From: an uncultured Campylobacter sp.
Lineage (GTDB): Bacteria > Campylobacterota > Campylobacteria > Campylobacterales > Campylobacteraceae
NCBI GenBank assembly: GCA_900772495.1
Contig: CAAHEJ010000094.1
Location: forward strand, 1-9,143
DNA length: 9,143 nucleotides
Direction of reading: 5' to 3'
Numbering within the stretch: the stretch's first letter is position 1; each line of letters begins with the position of its first letter. Under the pieces are notes generated by a model that was given only the letters and a program-made list of their open reading frames with translations, ran no database searches and had not been told where the DNA came from. Both the position numbers and the translations under genes were made by a program. Positions 1 through 6,369 of this stretch are shown here, piece after piece.

Positions 1-224
1 AAAAACTCATCGTGCTGATAGAAAGCGAGAATTTAAACGATGAACTTAAAGCCTACAAAGCCCTTGAAGCCCTTAAAAACACGAGTGCTGTGAGTATGGT
101 GTTTTCGTATCAGGATTTAGATGAGGACATAAAAAACATTAAGGGCGAAGTGCCAAAAAGCCTGCAAGAAAACATAAAAGCCGAAAATATCAAATACCAC
201 GCCAGCATTGTTGATGAGTATTAA
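1..224 (+). CDS. napD: NapD-like chaperone for periplasmic nitrate reductase (3' end, partial)
   Basis: The frame is open from the left edge (first full codon at base 3) to the TAA at 222-224, giving 73 C-terminal residues. NapD is a small cytoplasmic protein that binds the twin-arginine signal of the catalytic subunit NapA and holds back its export until the molybdenum cofactor is inserted. The visible part reads as the second half of the NapD ferredoxin-like fold: a strand (KLIVLIESE), an amphipathic helix (NDELKAYKALEAL), then a strand with the family-like SMVFSYQDLDED segment. A charged Campylobacter-type tail follows. The GTG at 12 is not a start, because the frame continues upstream and the fold needs the missing N-terminal half. 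In C. jejuni napD is the last gene of the nap operon, which fits a gene ending here before a convergent neighbour. The identification is by recognition of the sequence pattern, not by alignment. Confidence 0.72.
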   Translation, partial: KLIVLIESENLNDELKAYKALEALKNTSAVSMVFSYQDLDEDIKNIKGEVPKSLQENIKAENIKYHASIVDEY

Positions 225-330
225 ATTCGCGCTAAATTTGCAATGAGAAACAAGCAAATTTTGCACGCCGTTTTAAACACTTACAAATAACAAACAAGGT
301 GCAAAATCAACGCGTTTAAAAAAGCTAATT
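223..330. other. Convergent intergenic region between napD and the outer-membrane protein gene
   Basis: This 106-base gap separates two genes that end toward each other. It begins, overlapping the napD stop codon, with the 17-base motif AAATTCGCGCTAAATTT at 223-239. The same 17 bases occur exactly at 3892-3908 inside era. The gap also holds the inverted repeat described separately. I see no ORF or RNA gene here. Confidence 0.5.
258..307. terminator. Inverted repeat between convergent genes, possible transcript end
   Basis: ATTTTGCAC at 258-266 is the exact reverse complement of GTGCAAAAT at 299-307, with a 32-base loop. Its place between two convergent stop codons suggests a shared transcript 3' end. 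On the minus strand the right arm is followed by a moderately T-rich stretch. The loop is long and there is no strong U-tract, so this is a weak terminator candidate only. Confidence 0.28.
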
Positions 331-1623
331 TTAATCATTCCTAAATTCATACACATAGCGGATTCCCCAGCTGTAATCCCTTGTGATTTTCGTATTTATA
401 CTTATAAATCTTGGTGTATTATAGCCGTCAAACTCACCATCGTGGAGGTTTTGAGTGCCTTTCCATTTGCTTTTCATTAGGTTGTATTTTCCGATAAATT
501 CTATGCCGTGATTATTTGCGATGATAAAACGCACACCTGCGGTAAATGGTATATATACCGAACCCTTTTCTTGGCTTGGTGTTTGGTTTGAATTTATAGT
601 GTAAAACATTTGATAATCAGTTCCATTTGCATAGTATGAAGCGCGACTAAATTTATCTTTCATCATATCATATCCCACGCCTATATTTCCAAAAACGCGC
701 ACAGCAAAATATTCAAGCCTCACTACATCATAAAACGCACCTAAAAAGGCATACCAAGCTTTGGCGTTGAGATTTGGCGTAGTGCAAGATAAGCCACTAT
801 TATTTAAAACATTGCCGTTGTAGCGGTAAAGGTAGTATTCTTCTTCTACGCGCGAATGCGTTCCATTGCCATCGCCCACATATTCATAATACTTTGTATT
901 TTTAACGCCCGTTATAGAGCCGTCCGTGTCGGTTTTTTCGACATAATCTTTCTTTTTTGTGCCATTATCGCCCGTTACATACACATAATCAGTTCTTTTT
1001 GTGTATGAGCCTTTGTTAGTTCCGACATATTTATAACTATCGCCGTCTCTATCATAATCACCTTTACCCGTGCCGACATCTGTGTATGTGTTTTCATATT
1101 GAAAGCGTTTTAATACATTTTCGCCACTTTCTGGGCTTTTGTATAAATAACCTTGCGAGCCTGTTTTGTCTTTGTTATAAGGCTTTGTGCTTTCAAACTT
1201 GTTGTTATAGTCGTTTCCAGCCACTTTTTTAATCGCTGCGAGTTCATCTTTGTAGGACTGTTTTCCGTTGTCAGTTTTAGCGATATAAAAATTCAGCACC
1301 TCTATCGCGTAGTTGTAGCTATACTCGCCCATTCCACTACCAACGCGACACTCATCACTCCACGAGCCGTTTAAAAACTCAGCGCCCATTCCAAAGCTTA
1401 TGCCAAATCTTTCTGTGGTGTATGAATTTGCGGCTACATATATATCAATGCCCTTTGCATAGCCCTTATTGCGAGAATTCCACAAATAGCTGTTTTGTTT
1501 GCCTGTAAAAGAGCTGTTAAGATAGCCTATGCCTATTTCAAAACTCACACTGCCGCTGTCTGTATCCTCATAAGCTAGCGCGTAGCACGCCACAAGCACT
1601 ATCAAAAAGAGTTTTTTCATCAT
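331..1623 (-). CDS. Exported, probable outer-membrane beta-barrel protein with Tyr/Gly/Asp-rich repeats
   Basis: This 430-residue protein has a clear export signal: MMKK, a hydrophobic core (LFLIVLV), and an ALA site at 15-17 that would release YEDTD. An alternative lipobox-like LVAC lies at 10-13, so a lipoprotein is not excluded. Residues 25-110 and 285-430 alternate polar and aromatic residues like beta-strands (IGIGYLNSSF, FGISFGMGAEF, FGNIGVGYDM, FTAGVRFIIA, WGIRYVYEF), typical of small outer-membrane barrels. The protein ends EFRND rather than in the usual terminal Phe. Residues about 180-268 form a hydrophilic insert with four degenerate copies of a Y-x-Y-V-G-x-x-x-G pattern and Asp-rich loops. 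C92 and C280 are candidates for a disulfide. Two ATGs are adjacent (1621-1623 and 1618-1620); AAAGG lies six bases before the first. It is probably transcribed alone. I do not recognise a named family, and no function beyond envelope location is supported. Confidence 0.75.
   Translation of the reverse strand: MMKKLFLIVLVACYALAYEDTDSGSVSFEIGIGYLNSSFTGKQNSYLWNSRNKGYAKGIDIYVAANSYTTERFGISFGMGAEFLNGSWSDECRVGSGMGEYSYNYAIEVLNFYIAKTDNGKQSYKDELAAIKKVAGNDYNNKFESTKPYNKDKTGSQGYLYKSPESGENVLKRFQYENTYTDVGTGKGDYDRDGDSYKYVGTNKGSYTKRTDYVYVTGDNGTKKKDYVEKTDTDGSITGVKNTKYYEYVGDGNGTHSRVEEEYYLYRYNGNVLNNSGLSCTTPNLNAKAWYAFLGAFYDVVRLEYFAVRVFGNIGVGYDMMKDKFSRASYYANGTDYQMFYTINSNQTPSQEKGSVYIPFTAGVRFIIANNHGIEFIGKYNLMKSKWKGTQNLHDGEFDGYNTPRFISINTKITRDYSWGIRYVYEFRND
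814..1086 (-). repeat. Degenerate Y-x-Y-V-G / Asp-Gly repeat block inside the outer-membrane protein
   Basis: The codons for residues 180-270 encode about four degenerate units of 16-32 residues: TYTDVGTGKGDY, SYKYVGTNKGSY, DYVYVTGDNGTK and YYEYVGDGNGTH. Asp-rich turns such as DYDRDGDS and TDTDGS resemble Asp-x-Asp-x-Asp-Gly calcium loops. The block lies between the two barrel-like parts, so it is probably an external loop or plug. Calcium binding is inference only. Confidence 0.55.
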
Positions 1624-1650
1624 TTACCACCTTTGAGCTTGTATTATCGG
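1624..1650 (-). promoter_or_regulatory. Candidate promoter and RBS for the outer-membrane protein gene
   Basis: In the 91-base gap after the GspM-like gene, the minus strand carries GATAAT at 1648-1643, about 20 bases upstream of the start codon. It follows a T/A-rich stretch. Campylobacter sigma-70 promoters usually have a TATAAT-like box and no firm -35, so this is acceptable but not strong. An AAAGG ribosome site precedes the ATG. The predicted untranslated leader would be very short. Confidence 0.35.
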
Positions 1651-1714
1651 CTTTTTTAGTAAATCGTTACAATGTTTTTGTTGATTTTAGGGCAAATTTT
1701 GCAAATTTATATCT

Positions 1715-2260
1715 TTATAAAGTGCCATTTATAACGATAAAACACAAATGCAAAAAGGTGTGAAGCGTTTTGCGCTCATCATTTTTGCTGAATTTTACCT
1801 CTTTAAATTCAAAGAAAAGTGGTGAGTGTTGGATACTTTGCAAAAAGGCAAGGCTTTTGTAAAAATCGCTTTCAAAGTCGATGAAAATGCTGTGTTTGGC
1901 AAAGGTTGTGTCCTTTGTAGTGGCGTTTTTAATGCTAGTAAAATTGACATTTGCGGCGTTTGCAAGGGTGTAAAGCTCATTTAAATAGCCCTTTTCATCA
2001 GCTTCAAAGTGGGCGACAAGTTTGTTAAATTTGGCGATTTCGCGCTTTTGTGCTTGCACGAGCGCGTATAAATCCTTGCTATTTTGCGCGAGCTTTTTTT
2101 GCTCGTTTAACTCAACTAAATCATAATCAAAAAACGCTCCAAGCACGCTTTGGCTTATATTCATACCTAAAAACACGCCTAAAAGTAGGGCGGTGATAAA
2201 AAGTAGCACCTTTTCTCTCACGCTCAACGCGCCTAAATATAGCGATATTTTCTCTTTCAT
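1715..2260 (-). CDS. GspM/PilO-like bitopic inner-membrane protein
   Basis: This 181-residue protein has a short cytoplasmic N-terminus, one membrane helix at about 18-37 (VLLFITALLLGVFLG), a charged probable coiled coil at about 48-85, and a small periplasmic domain to the end. The sequence ALSVREKVLLF just before the helix resembles the LSPRE-type N-terminus of GspM. The overall layout is that of GspM/PilO, the platform subunits of type II secretion and type IV pilus machines that pair with GspL/PilN. It corresponds by position to C. jejuni Cj0659c, annotated there as a periplasmic protein. Its ATG overlaps the stop of the upstream gene (ATGA, 2257-2260), so the two are probably translated together and work as partners. 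It is the last gene of the operon. The GspM/PilO assignment rests on architecture and one motif, so treat it as probable, not proven. Confidence 0.6.
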   Translation of the reverse strand: MKEKISLYLGALSVREKVLLFITALLLGVFLGMNISQSVLGAFFDYDLVELNEQKKLAQNSKDLYALVQAQKREIAKFNKLVAHFEADEKGYLNELYTLANAANVNFTSIKNATTKDTTFAKHSIFIDFESDFYKSLAFLQSIQHSPLFFEFKEVKFSKNDERKTLHTFLHLCFIVINGTL

Positions 2261-3444
2261 TTGCGCTCCAAAACCAGCTCGTAAAACTCGCCCGCAAGTT
2301 CCTTGTTTTTGAGTGTGAAAAGGGTGTTGGCGTAAAGATTTTTGATAAATTCAGCTCCCGCCTCATTATTAGCAATCAACAAGGTAATTTCTTTGTCTTC
2401 TATTTTTAGGCTTTGAGGGCTGATTTTTGCTTTGTAAAGTAGCTCAAATAGCATTTCAAGCGTATCAAGCAAGGGCGTTGGCTTTAATTCTTTGTCGATA
2501 TATGCGATGATTGCTTTTTTCTGTTTGAGGAGTAGGGCGTTGGTAGATTTTTCTTTTTGCAAAGCCTCAAAATTTGGGATTTTTTCATCAAATGCACTTG
2601 CAAATGAGTTTTTTAAGCTGTGTTTTTTGATAAAAAATTCAGCCAAAACCCCGCAAAAAGCCAGCGCAAAACAAAATACAAAAACGAGTAGAAGTCTTTT
2701 TGGTAAGCTATCATCAGCTTTATATTGTAAGAAATTTGCCTTTTCATCGTGCCTTTGCACTTCTTTAAGGGCTAAATTTACTAGCAAATCCTTGTGTTGT
2801 GGTTGAATTTGTGCGCAAAAATGCGAAATTCCAAGTCTTGCACTCAAATGTGCGTTTAAATTTAACTCATCGTTCACAAAGACAAAAGCCTTGCTTTGAT
2901 ACAGCTTGCAAAGCTCTTTGACACGGCTTTGCTCGCAAATGCGCTCATCTAAAAAGCTTAATCTTTGAGCTTCGTCTTTATCTTGCAAATAATCAAGCGT
3001 GAATTGTGGGAGATTTTTAAGGCATAAAAGCTTTTCATCACCGAAAAATGCGACATATCCATAGCTTTTTTGTAAAACAAACACAGCGTAAAAGGGCGGA
3101 ATTTGCATAAAGCCGTCATAAGCGCGTAAATTTCGCCAAAGTAAAGGTTCAGCAAAGGCAAAATCGCCTTTAAAATCCAAATTTTCGTCCAAAGTTAAGA
3201 AAACAAGGGCTTTGTTATCTTGTAAAACATAATTCATCGTGTAGTTAAAATGCTCTTTTACGCCAAGCTCATCGCAAGCCCTATGAAACAGCACTTCGTC
3301 TAAATTTTCATTCTTTAAAGCGATATTTTCAAGCTGAGTGTAAAGGAGTTTGTCAAAGCTAATAACTTGTGAATTTGGGGCTTTGTGAGGGATAAACCTT
3401 GTCGAAATATCGTTTTTGACAAGCTTTGCAAATATATGTTTCAT
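2257..3444 (-). CDS. GspL-like (PilM-PilN-fusion-like) inner-membrane protein
   Basis: This 395-residue protein has a cytoplasmic domain (about 1-245), one membrane helix (251-272, LLLVFVFCFALAFCGVLAEF), a charged coiled-coil-like stretch (275-320) and a periplasmic domain (about 320-395) that could be a small ferredoxin-like fold. GspL of type II secretion has this order. Just before the membrane, ANFLQYKADD resembles the NLLQGEY motif of GspL and the equivalent PilN motif. I see no ATP-binding motif. The start is best set at the ATG at 3444-3442, which overlaps the era stop by one base (TGATG). A TTG lies immediately upstream in frame but is less likely. The downstream gene overlaps by four bases and looks like its GspM partner. 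By position it matches C. jejuni Cj0660c, a putative transmembrane protein. The name is inferred from architecture and motif; the ORF itself is secure. Confidence 0.62.
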   Translation of the reverse strand: MKHIFAKLVKNDISTRFIPHKAPNSQVISFDKLLYTQLENIALKNENLDEVLFHRACDELGVKEHFNYTMNYVLQDNKALVFLTLDENLDFKGDFAFAEPLLWRNLRAYDGFMQIPPFYAVFVLQKSYGYVAFFGDEKLLCLKNLPQFTLDYLQDKDEAQRLSFLDERICEQSRVKELCKLYQSKAFVFVNDELNLNAHLSARLGISHFCAQIQPQHKDLLVNLALKEVQRHDEKANFLQYKADDSLPKRLLLVFVFCFALAFCGVLAEFFIKKHSLKNSFASAFDEKIPNFEALQKEKSTNALLLKQKKAIIAYIDKELKPTPLLDTLEMLFELLYKAKISPQSLKIEDKEITLLIANNEAGAEFIKNLYANTLFTLKNKELAGEFYELVLERK

Positions 3445-4310
3445 CAAAACACCACTTTTTTAAGAAAATCATCGTCATTTTGCCAGCCTTTTTTCACTTG
3501 GATAAAGGTTTTAAGGACGATTTTTTTGCCTGTGAAATTCTCTATTTTTTTTCTTGCTTCAAAGCCGACTCTTGCGAGACTTTTGCCGTTTTTGCCGATG
3601 AGTATGGCTTTGTGATGGGCGTTGTCTGTGATGATAGTAGCGTTTATGTGCGTTGTAGTAGGCGTTTGGCTCATACTTTCGACAAACACTTCGCAGGCAT
3701 AAGGCAACTCATCGCTGAAATTTTCAAACAAAGCCTCTAAAATAAAGTCCCTAAACAACTCCCTTTCGCTCGTGTCGCTAAGAAATTCAGGCTCGAAAAA
3801 GTATGGATGCTCGGGCAGGTGCTTGGTGATTTCATCAAGCAAGGGCTTTTTGTAGGACTTTTGCTTACACGAAAACGGCACGATAGCCGTAAAATTCGCG
3901 CTAAATTTCGCATACTCGGCAAGTTTTTGCAACACTTGTTCGTTTTTTGCTAAATCAACTTTGTTTAAAAGCACTATGTGCGGTGCTTTGGGCGCATTTT
4001 GCAAAAAGCGTTCATACTCGCTTGTAGAGTCCAAAACGCTTGCCACAAAAAGCACCAAATCACACTCGCTTGCACTTTGCAAGGCTGAATTTACAAGCAT
4101 TTGGTTGAGTTTTTTTTCGCTTTGGTGCAGCCCTGGGGTATCTGTAAAGATGATTTGTGCGCTCTCAAACATAACGATAGCGCGGATTTTGCGGCGTGTG
4201 GCGTTTTGTTTGGGCGATATAAGGGCGAGTTTGCGCTCACTCAAAGCATTGATGAGCGAGCTTTTGCCAGCATTTGTGCGCCCGATAAGGCTTACAAAGC
4301 CACTTTTCAC
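3444..4310 (-). CDS. era: GTPase Era, 30S ribosomal subunit assembly factor
   Basis: Era binds the 3' end of 16S rRNA and helps mature the small subunit, coupling GTP hydrolysis to release. All G motifs are visible in the 288 residues: G1 GRTNAGKS (10-17), G2 Thr in NATRRK (38), G3 DTPG (57-60), G4 NKVD (116-119) and a G5-like SCK (147-149, where SAK/SAL is more usual). A KH RNA-binding domain follows from about 205, with its GxxG loop as GKNG (239-242). The length is normal for the family. The start is a GTG at 4310-4308 overlapping the hslU stop (GTGA), with AAGG eight bases upstream. The stop overlaps the next gene by one base. Codons for KFSANF contain the 17-base motif AAATTCGCGCTAAATTT (3892-3908), also seen at 223-239. 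Function is certain; the GTG start is the only fit. Confidence 0.96.
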   Translation of the reverse strand: MKSGFVSLIGRTNAGKSSLINALSERKLALISPKQNATRRKIRAIVMFESAQIIFTDTPGLHQSEKKLNQMLVNSALQSASECDLVLFVASVLDSTSEYERFLQNAPKAPHIVLLNKVDLAKNEQVLQKLAEYAKFSANFTAIVPFSCKQKSYKKPLLDEITKHLPEHPYFFEPEFLSDTSERELFRDFILEALFENFSDELPYACEVFVESMSQTPTTTHINATIITDNAHHKAILIGKNGKSLARVGFEARKKIENFTGKKIVLKTFIQVKKGWQNDDDFLKKVVF

Positions 4311-5626
4311 AAAATATACCTTGCCAAGTCTTTATTTTCGATAATGCCTTTGAGTTTATCCTCTACCATTGCTTTATCTACGACAAATTCTTTGTTCGCA
4401 AAGCTGTCTGCTTCAAAACTCAAAGCTTCAAGCAGCTTTTCGATGATGGTGTGCAAACGCCTTGCGCCTATGTCTTGCATTTCAGCATTTGCCACGCTTG
4501 CTATGCGAGCGATTTCACGCACGGCTTCATCGTCAAATTTAAGCTCTAATTTCTCAGTGGCTAAAAGCTCTTTATACTGCTTTAAGAGCGAGTTTTTAGG
4601 CTGAGTGAGAATTTGATACAAAGCCTCATCATCAAGGCTGTCAAGCTCCACTCTTAAAGGAAAACGCCCTTGAAGTTCGGGGATTAAGTCGCTTGGCTTG
4701 CTTAAATGAAACGCACCTGCGGCGATAAACAAGATATAATCCGTTTTGAGCGTGCCGATTTTGGTTTGCACGCTGCTGCCCTCGACTATGGGGAGCAAAT
4801 CGCGTTGCACGCCCTCTTTGCTTGGGTCTTGGCGGTTTGAGTTGCTGCTTGCTACGGCGACCTTGTCGATTTCATCGATGAAAATTATGCCCTCATTTTC
4901 AGCCCGCCTTAAAGCCTCGCTTTTTATGCTTTCCATATCAAGAATTTTCTCGCTAGCCTCGCTTTTTAGGGCGTTTTTGGCGTCTTTGATTTTCATTTCT
5001 TTTTTGACTTTTTTGCTGCCCACGCCGATAACCTTGACTATGTCTTGCATCGCGCCCATTTCAGGTGGTAAATTTGGGTTTGTGTCAAACATACTTTGGG
5101 CGATTTCTATCTCTATCATACTCTCGTCCAAATCCCCATTTTTAAGGCGCGTGCGCATTTTAGCAAGTGAGTTTTTATACTCTTCTTGCTTTTCATCGCT
5201 CACGCCCTTTGGCAAGGGTGGCAAGAGCTTTTCTAAAATCTTATTTTCGATGAATTCATCGATTTTGTCTTTGTTTTTTTCTCTTTGTTCCCTTTTTACA
5301 AGGCTTAAAGCGGCATTTGCTAAATCCCGCACCATACTCTCCACATCGCGCCCCACAAAGCCCACTTCTGTGTATTTGCTCGCCTCCACCTTGACAAAGG
5401 GCAAGCCTAGCATTTTAGACAGCCTTCTGGCGATTTCAGTTTTGCCAACGCCTGTTGAGCCTATCATTAGGATATTTTTGGGGGTTATGTCATCTTGTAG
5501 CTCTTTGCTAAGCTGCATTCGGCGGTAGCGGTTGCGTAAGGCTATGGCGATGACTTTTTTCGCGTTTTTTTGTCCGATGACATAATCATCAAGGAATTTT
5601 ACTATCTCTTTTGGTGTTAAATTCAT
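4307..5626 (-). CDS. hslU: ATP-dependent protease ATPase subunit HslU (ClpY)
   Basis: HslU is the AAA+ unfoldase hexamer that feeds substrates into the HslV peptidase. I start it at the ATG at 5626-5624 (MNLTPKEIV), giving 439 residues, close to the E. coli length. The frame is open further upstream, but those 18 residues overlap hslV and do not match the family. The ATG overlaps the hslV stop (ATGA) and has GAGGA nine bases before it. Walker A is GSTGVGKT (56-63). The pore loop is GFVG (89-92; GYVG in E. coli). The substrate-gating I domain is a charged, variable segment at about 110-240. Walker B is FIDEID (249-254). GRFPLR (320-325) holds the arginine-finger region and IGARRLHT (386-393) holds sensor 2. 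The C-terminus DLARYIL is the conserved tail that inserts into HslV. It is probably co-translated with hslV and era. Confidence 0.96.
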   Translation of the reverse strand: MNLTPKEIVKFLDDYVIGQKNAKKVIAIALRNRYRRMQLSKELQDDITPKNILMIGSTGVGKTEIARRLSKMLGLPFVKVEASKYTEVGFVGRDVESMVRDLANAALSLVKREQREKNKDKIDEFIENKILEKLLPPLPKGVSDEKQEEYKNSLAKMRTRLKNGDLDESMIEIEIAQSMFDTNPNLPPEMGAMQDIVKVIGVGSKKVKKEMKIKDAKNALKSEASEKILDMESIKSEALRRAENEGIIFIDEIDKVAVASSNSNRQDPSKEGVQRDLLPIVEGSSVQTKIGTLKTDYILFIAAGAFHLSKPSDLIPELQGRFPLRVELDSLDDEALYQILTQPKNSLLKQYKELLATEKLELKFDDEAVREIARIASVANAEMQDIGARRLHTIIEKLLEALSFEADSFANKEFVVDKAMVEDKLKGIIENKDLARYIL

Positions 5627-6168
5627 TCTTTTGCGTCCTCTATGACATAGGTTTTTATGTTTGTGTTGGTGTAAATGCAAATTTCGCCAGCAATCTGCAA
5701 ACTCTCTTTAACTAAAATTTCTTCGTCCAAATCGCTGTGCTTTGCGAGTGCGCGCGCTGCTGAAAGGGCGAAATTCCCGCCACTTCCTATGGCTGCTATC
5801 TTGCCATCTTCTGGTTCTACGACATCGCCCGTGCCTGAGAGCAAGAAAATGTGCTGTCTGTCAAGGACTAGCATCATCGCTTCGAGCTTTCGCAAATACT
5901 TATCCTTGCGCCACTCTTTTGAAAAATCAATCGCAGCTTTGAGTAAATCGCCCTTTGAGCTTGATAAAAGTTTTTCAAACATATCAAAAAGGTTAAAAGC
6001 ATCAGCCGTGCTGCCCGCAAAGCCCGCTAGCACCTTGCCTCCGTCTAGTTTGCGGATTTTCACCGCGTTGCCTTTAAGCACGGTGTTGCCAAAGCTTACT
6101 TGCCCATCCCCGCCGATGACGGATTTGTTTTTGCCCTTGTAGGCTAAAATCGTGGTTGCGTGAAACAT
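5623..6168 (-). CDS. hslV: ATP-dependent protease peptidase subunit HslV (ClpQ)
   Basis: HslV is the N-terminal-threonine peptidase that forms a double hexameric ring capped by HslU. The 181-residue protein starts MFHATTI. By alignment with E. coli HslV (MTTI) the catalytic Thr is Thr5, so a tetrapeptide MFHA precedes it. This is the form seen in Campylobacter and Helicobacter (MF.ATTI) and similar to Bacillus CodW. Other active-site positions are in place: Asp21 and Lys37 (Asp17 and Lys33 counted from the catalytic Thr), and Gly49 in VLAGFAGSTADAF. Conserved SGTGDVVEPED, IAAIGSGGNFALSAARAL and ICIYTNTN follow. The start has GGAG six bases upstream (ACGGAGAAATAAATG). The stop overlaps hslU by four bases. 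Upstream is the RAATTY-rich spacer instead of a tight junction with rplI. Confidence 0.96.
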   Translation of the reverse strand: MFHATTILAYKGKNKSVIGGDGQVSFGNTVLKGNAVKIRKLDGGKVLAGFAGSTADAFNLFDMFEKLLSSSKGDLLKAAIDFSKEWRKDKYLRKLEAMMLVLDRQHIFLLSGTGDVVEPEDGKIAAIGSGGNFALSAARALAKHSDLDEEILVKESLQIAGEICIYTNTNIKTYVIEDAKE

Positions 6169-6369
6169 TTATTTCTCCGTTTATTTTTTAAATTTGTGCG
6201 TTTTTTGGTGTTAAGGGCGCGAAATTCAGCTTTAAATTTGCCTTTTTGGTCGAATTTAGCCTTAAATTTAGCCAAAATTCAAAACAAAGGCATAAATTTC
6301 GCTTTAAATTTAGCGCAAAATTCACATTTTTAGCTAAATTTAAATTTTCAAAGTCCGTTAAATTCATAC
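6169..6369. repeat. rplI-hslV spacer packed with AAATTT/GAATTT (RAATTY) motifs
   Basis: Twelve RAATTY hexamers lie between 6190 and 6365, starting at 6190, 6222, 6234, 6252, 6264, 6275, 6294, 6306, 6318, 6336, 6342 and 6360. Most are extended to AAATTTAGC or AAATTTCGC, some in pairs 12 bases apart. Nearly all start-to-start spacings are multiples of six. The rest of the operon is almost gap-free, so this spacer stands out. On the minus strand an ORF of about 59 codons (ATG at 6367-6365, stop at 6190-6188) runs through it and encodes a low-complexity LNLK/LNLR-rich peptide. An AGGG-type site in the rplI tail could serve it. I regard that peptide as probably a by-product of the repeats. Confidence 0.6.

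Noticed and set aside
12..224. Independent 70-residue gene starting at GTG 12
   Set aside because: The frame is open upstream to the window edge, and the sequence is the second half of a NapD-like fold, so it is a truncated gene.
3445..3447. TTG as start of the GspL-like gene
   Set aside because: The next codon is an ATG that overlaps the era stop in a TGATG arrangement, the more usual choice.
4101..4604. 167-codon plus-strand open frame across the era-hslU junction
   Set aside because: It is antisense to two certain genes and its low-complexity Ser/Ala/Leu translation shows no family features.
4746..5528. 260-codon plus-strand open frame
   Set aside because: It lies wholly antisense to hslU, whose AAA+ motifs are intact. 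The translation is Ser/Leu-rich with no domain, as expected for a shadow frame.
5627..5680. 18-residue N-terminal extension of HslU
   Set aside because: The His/Lys-rich extension overlaps hslV and does not match HslU N-termini. The ATG at 5626 has a good ribosome site and an ATGA overlap.
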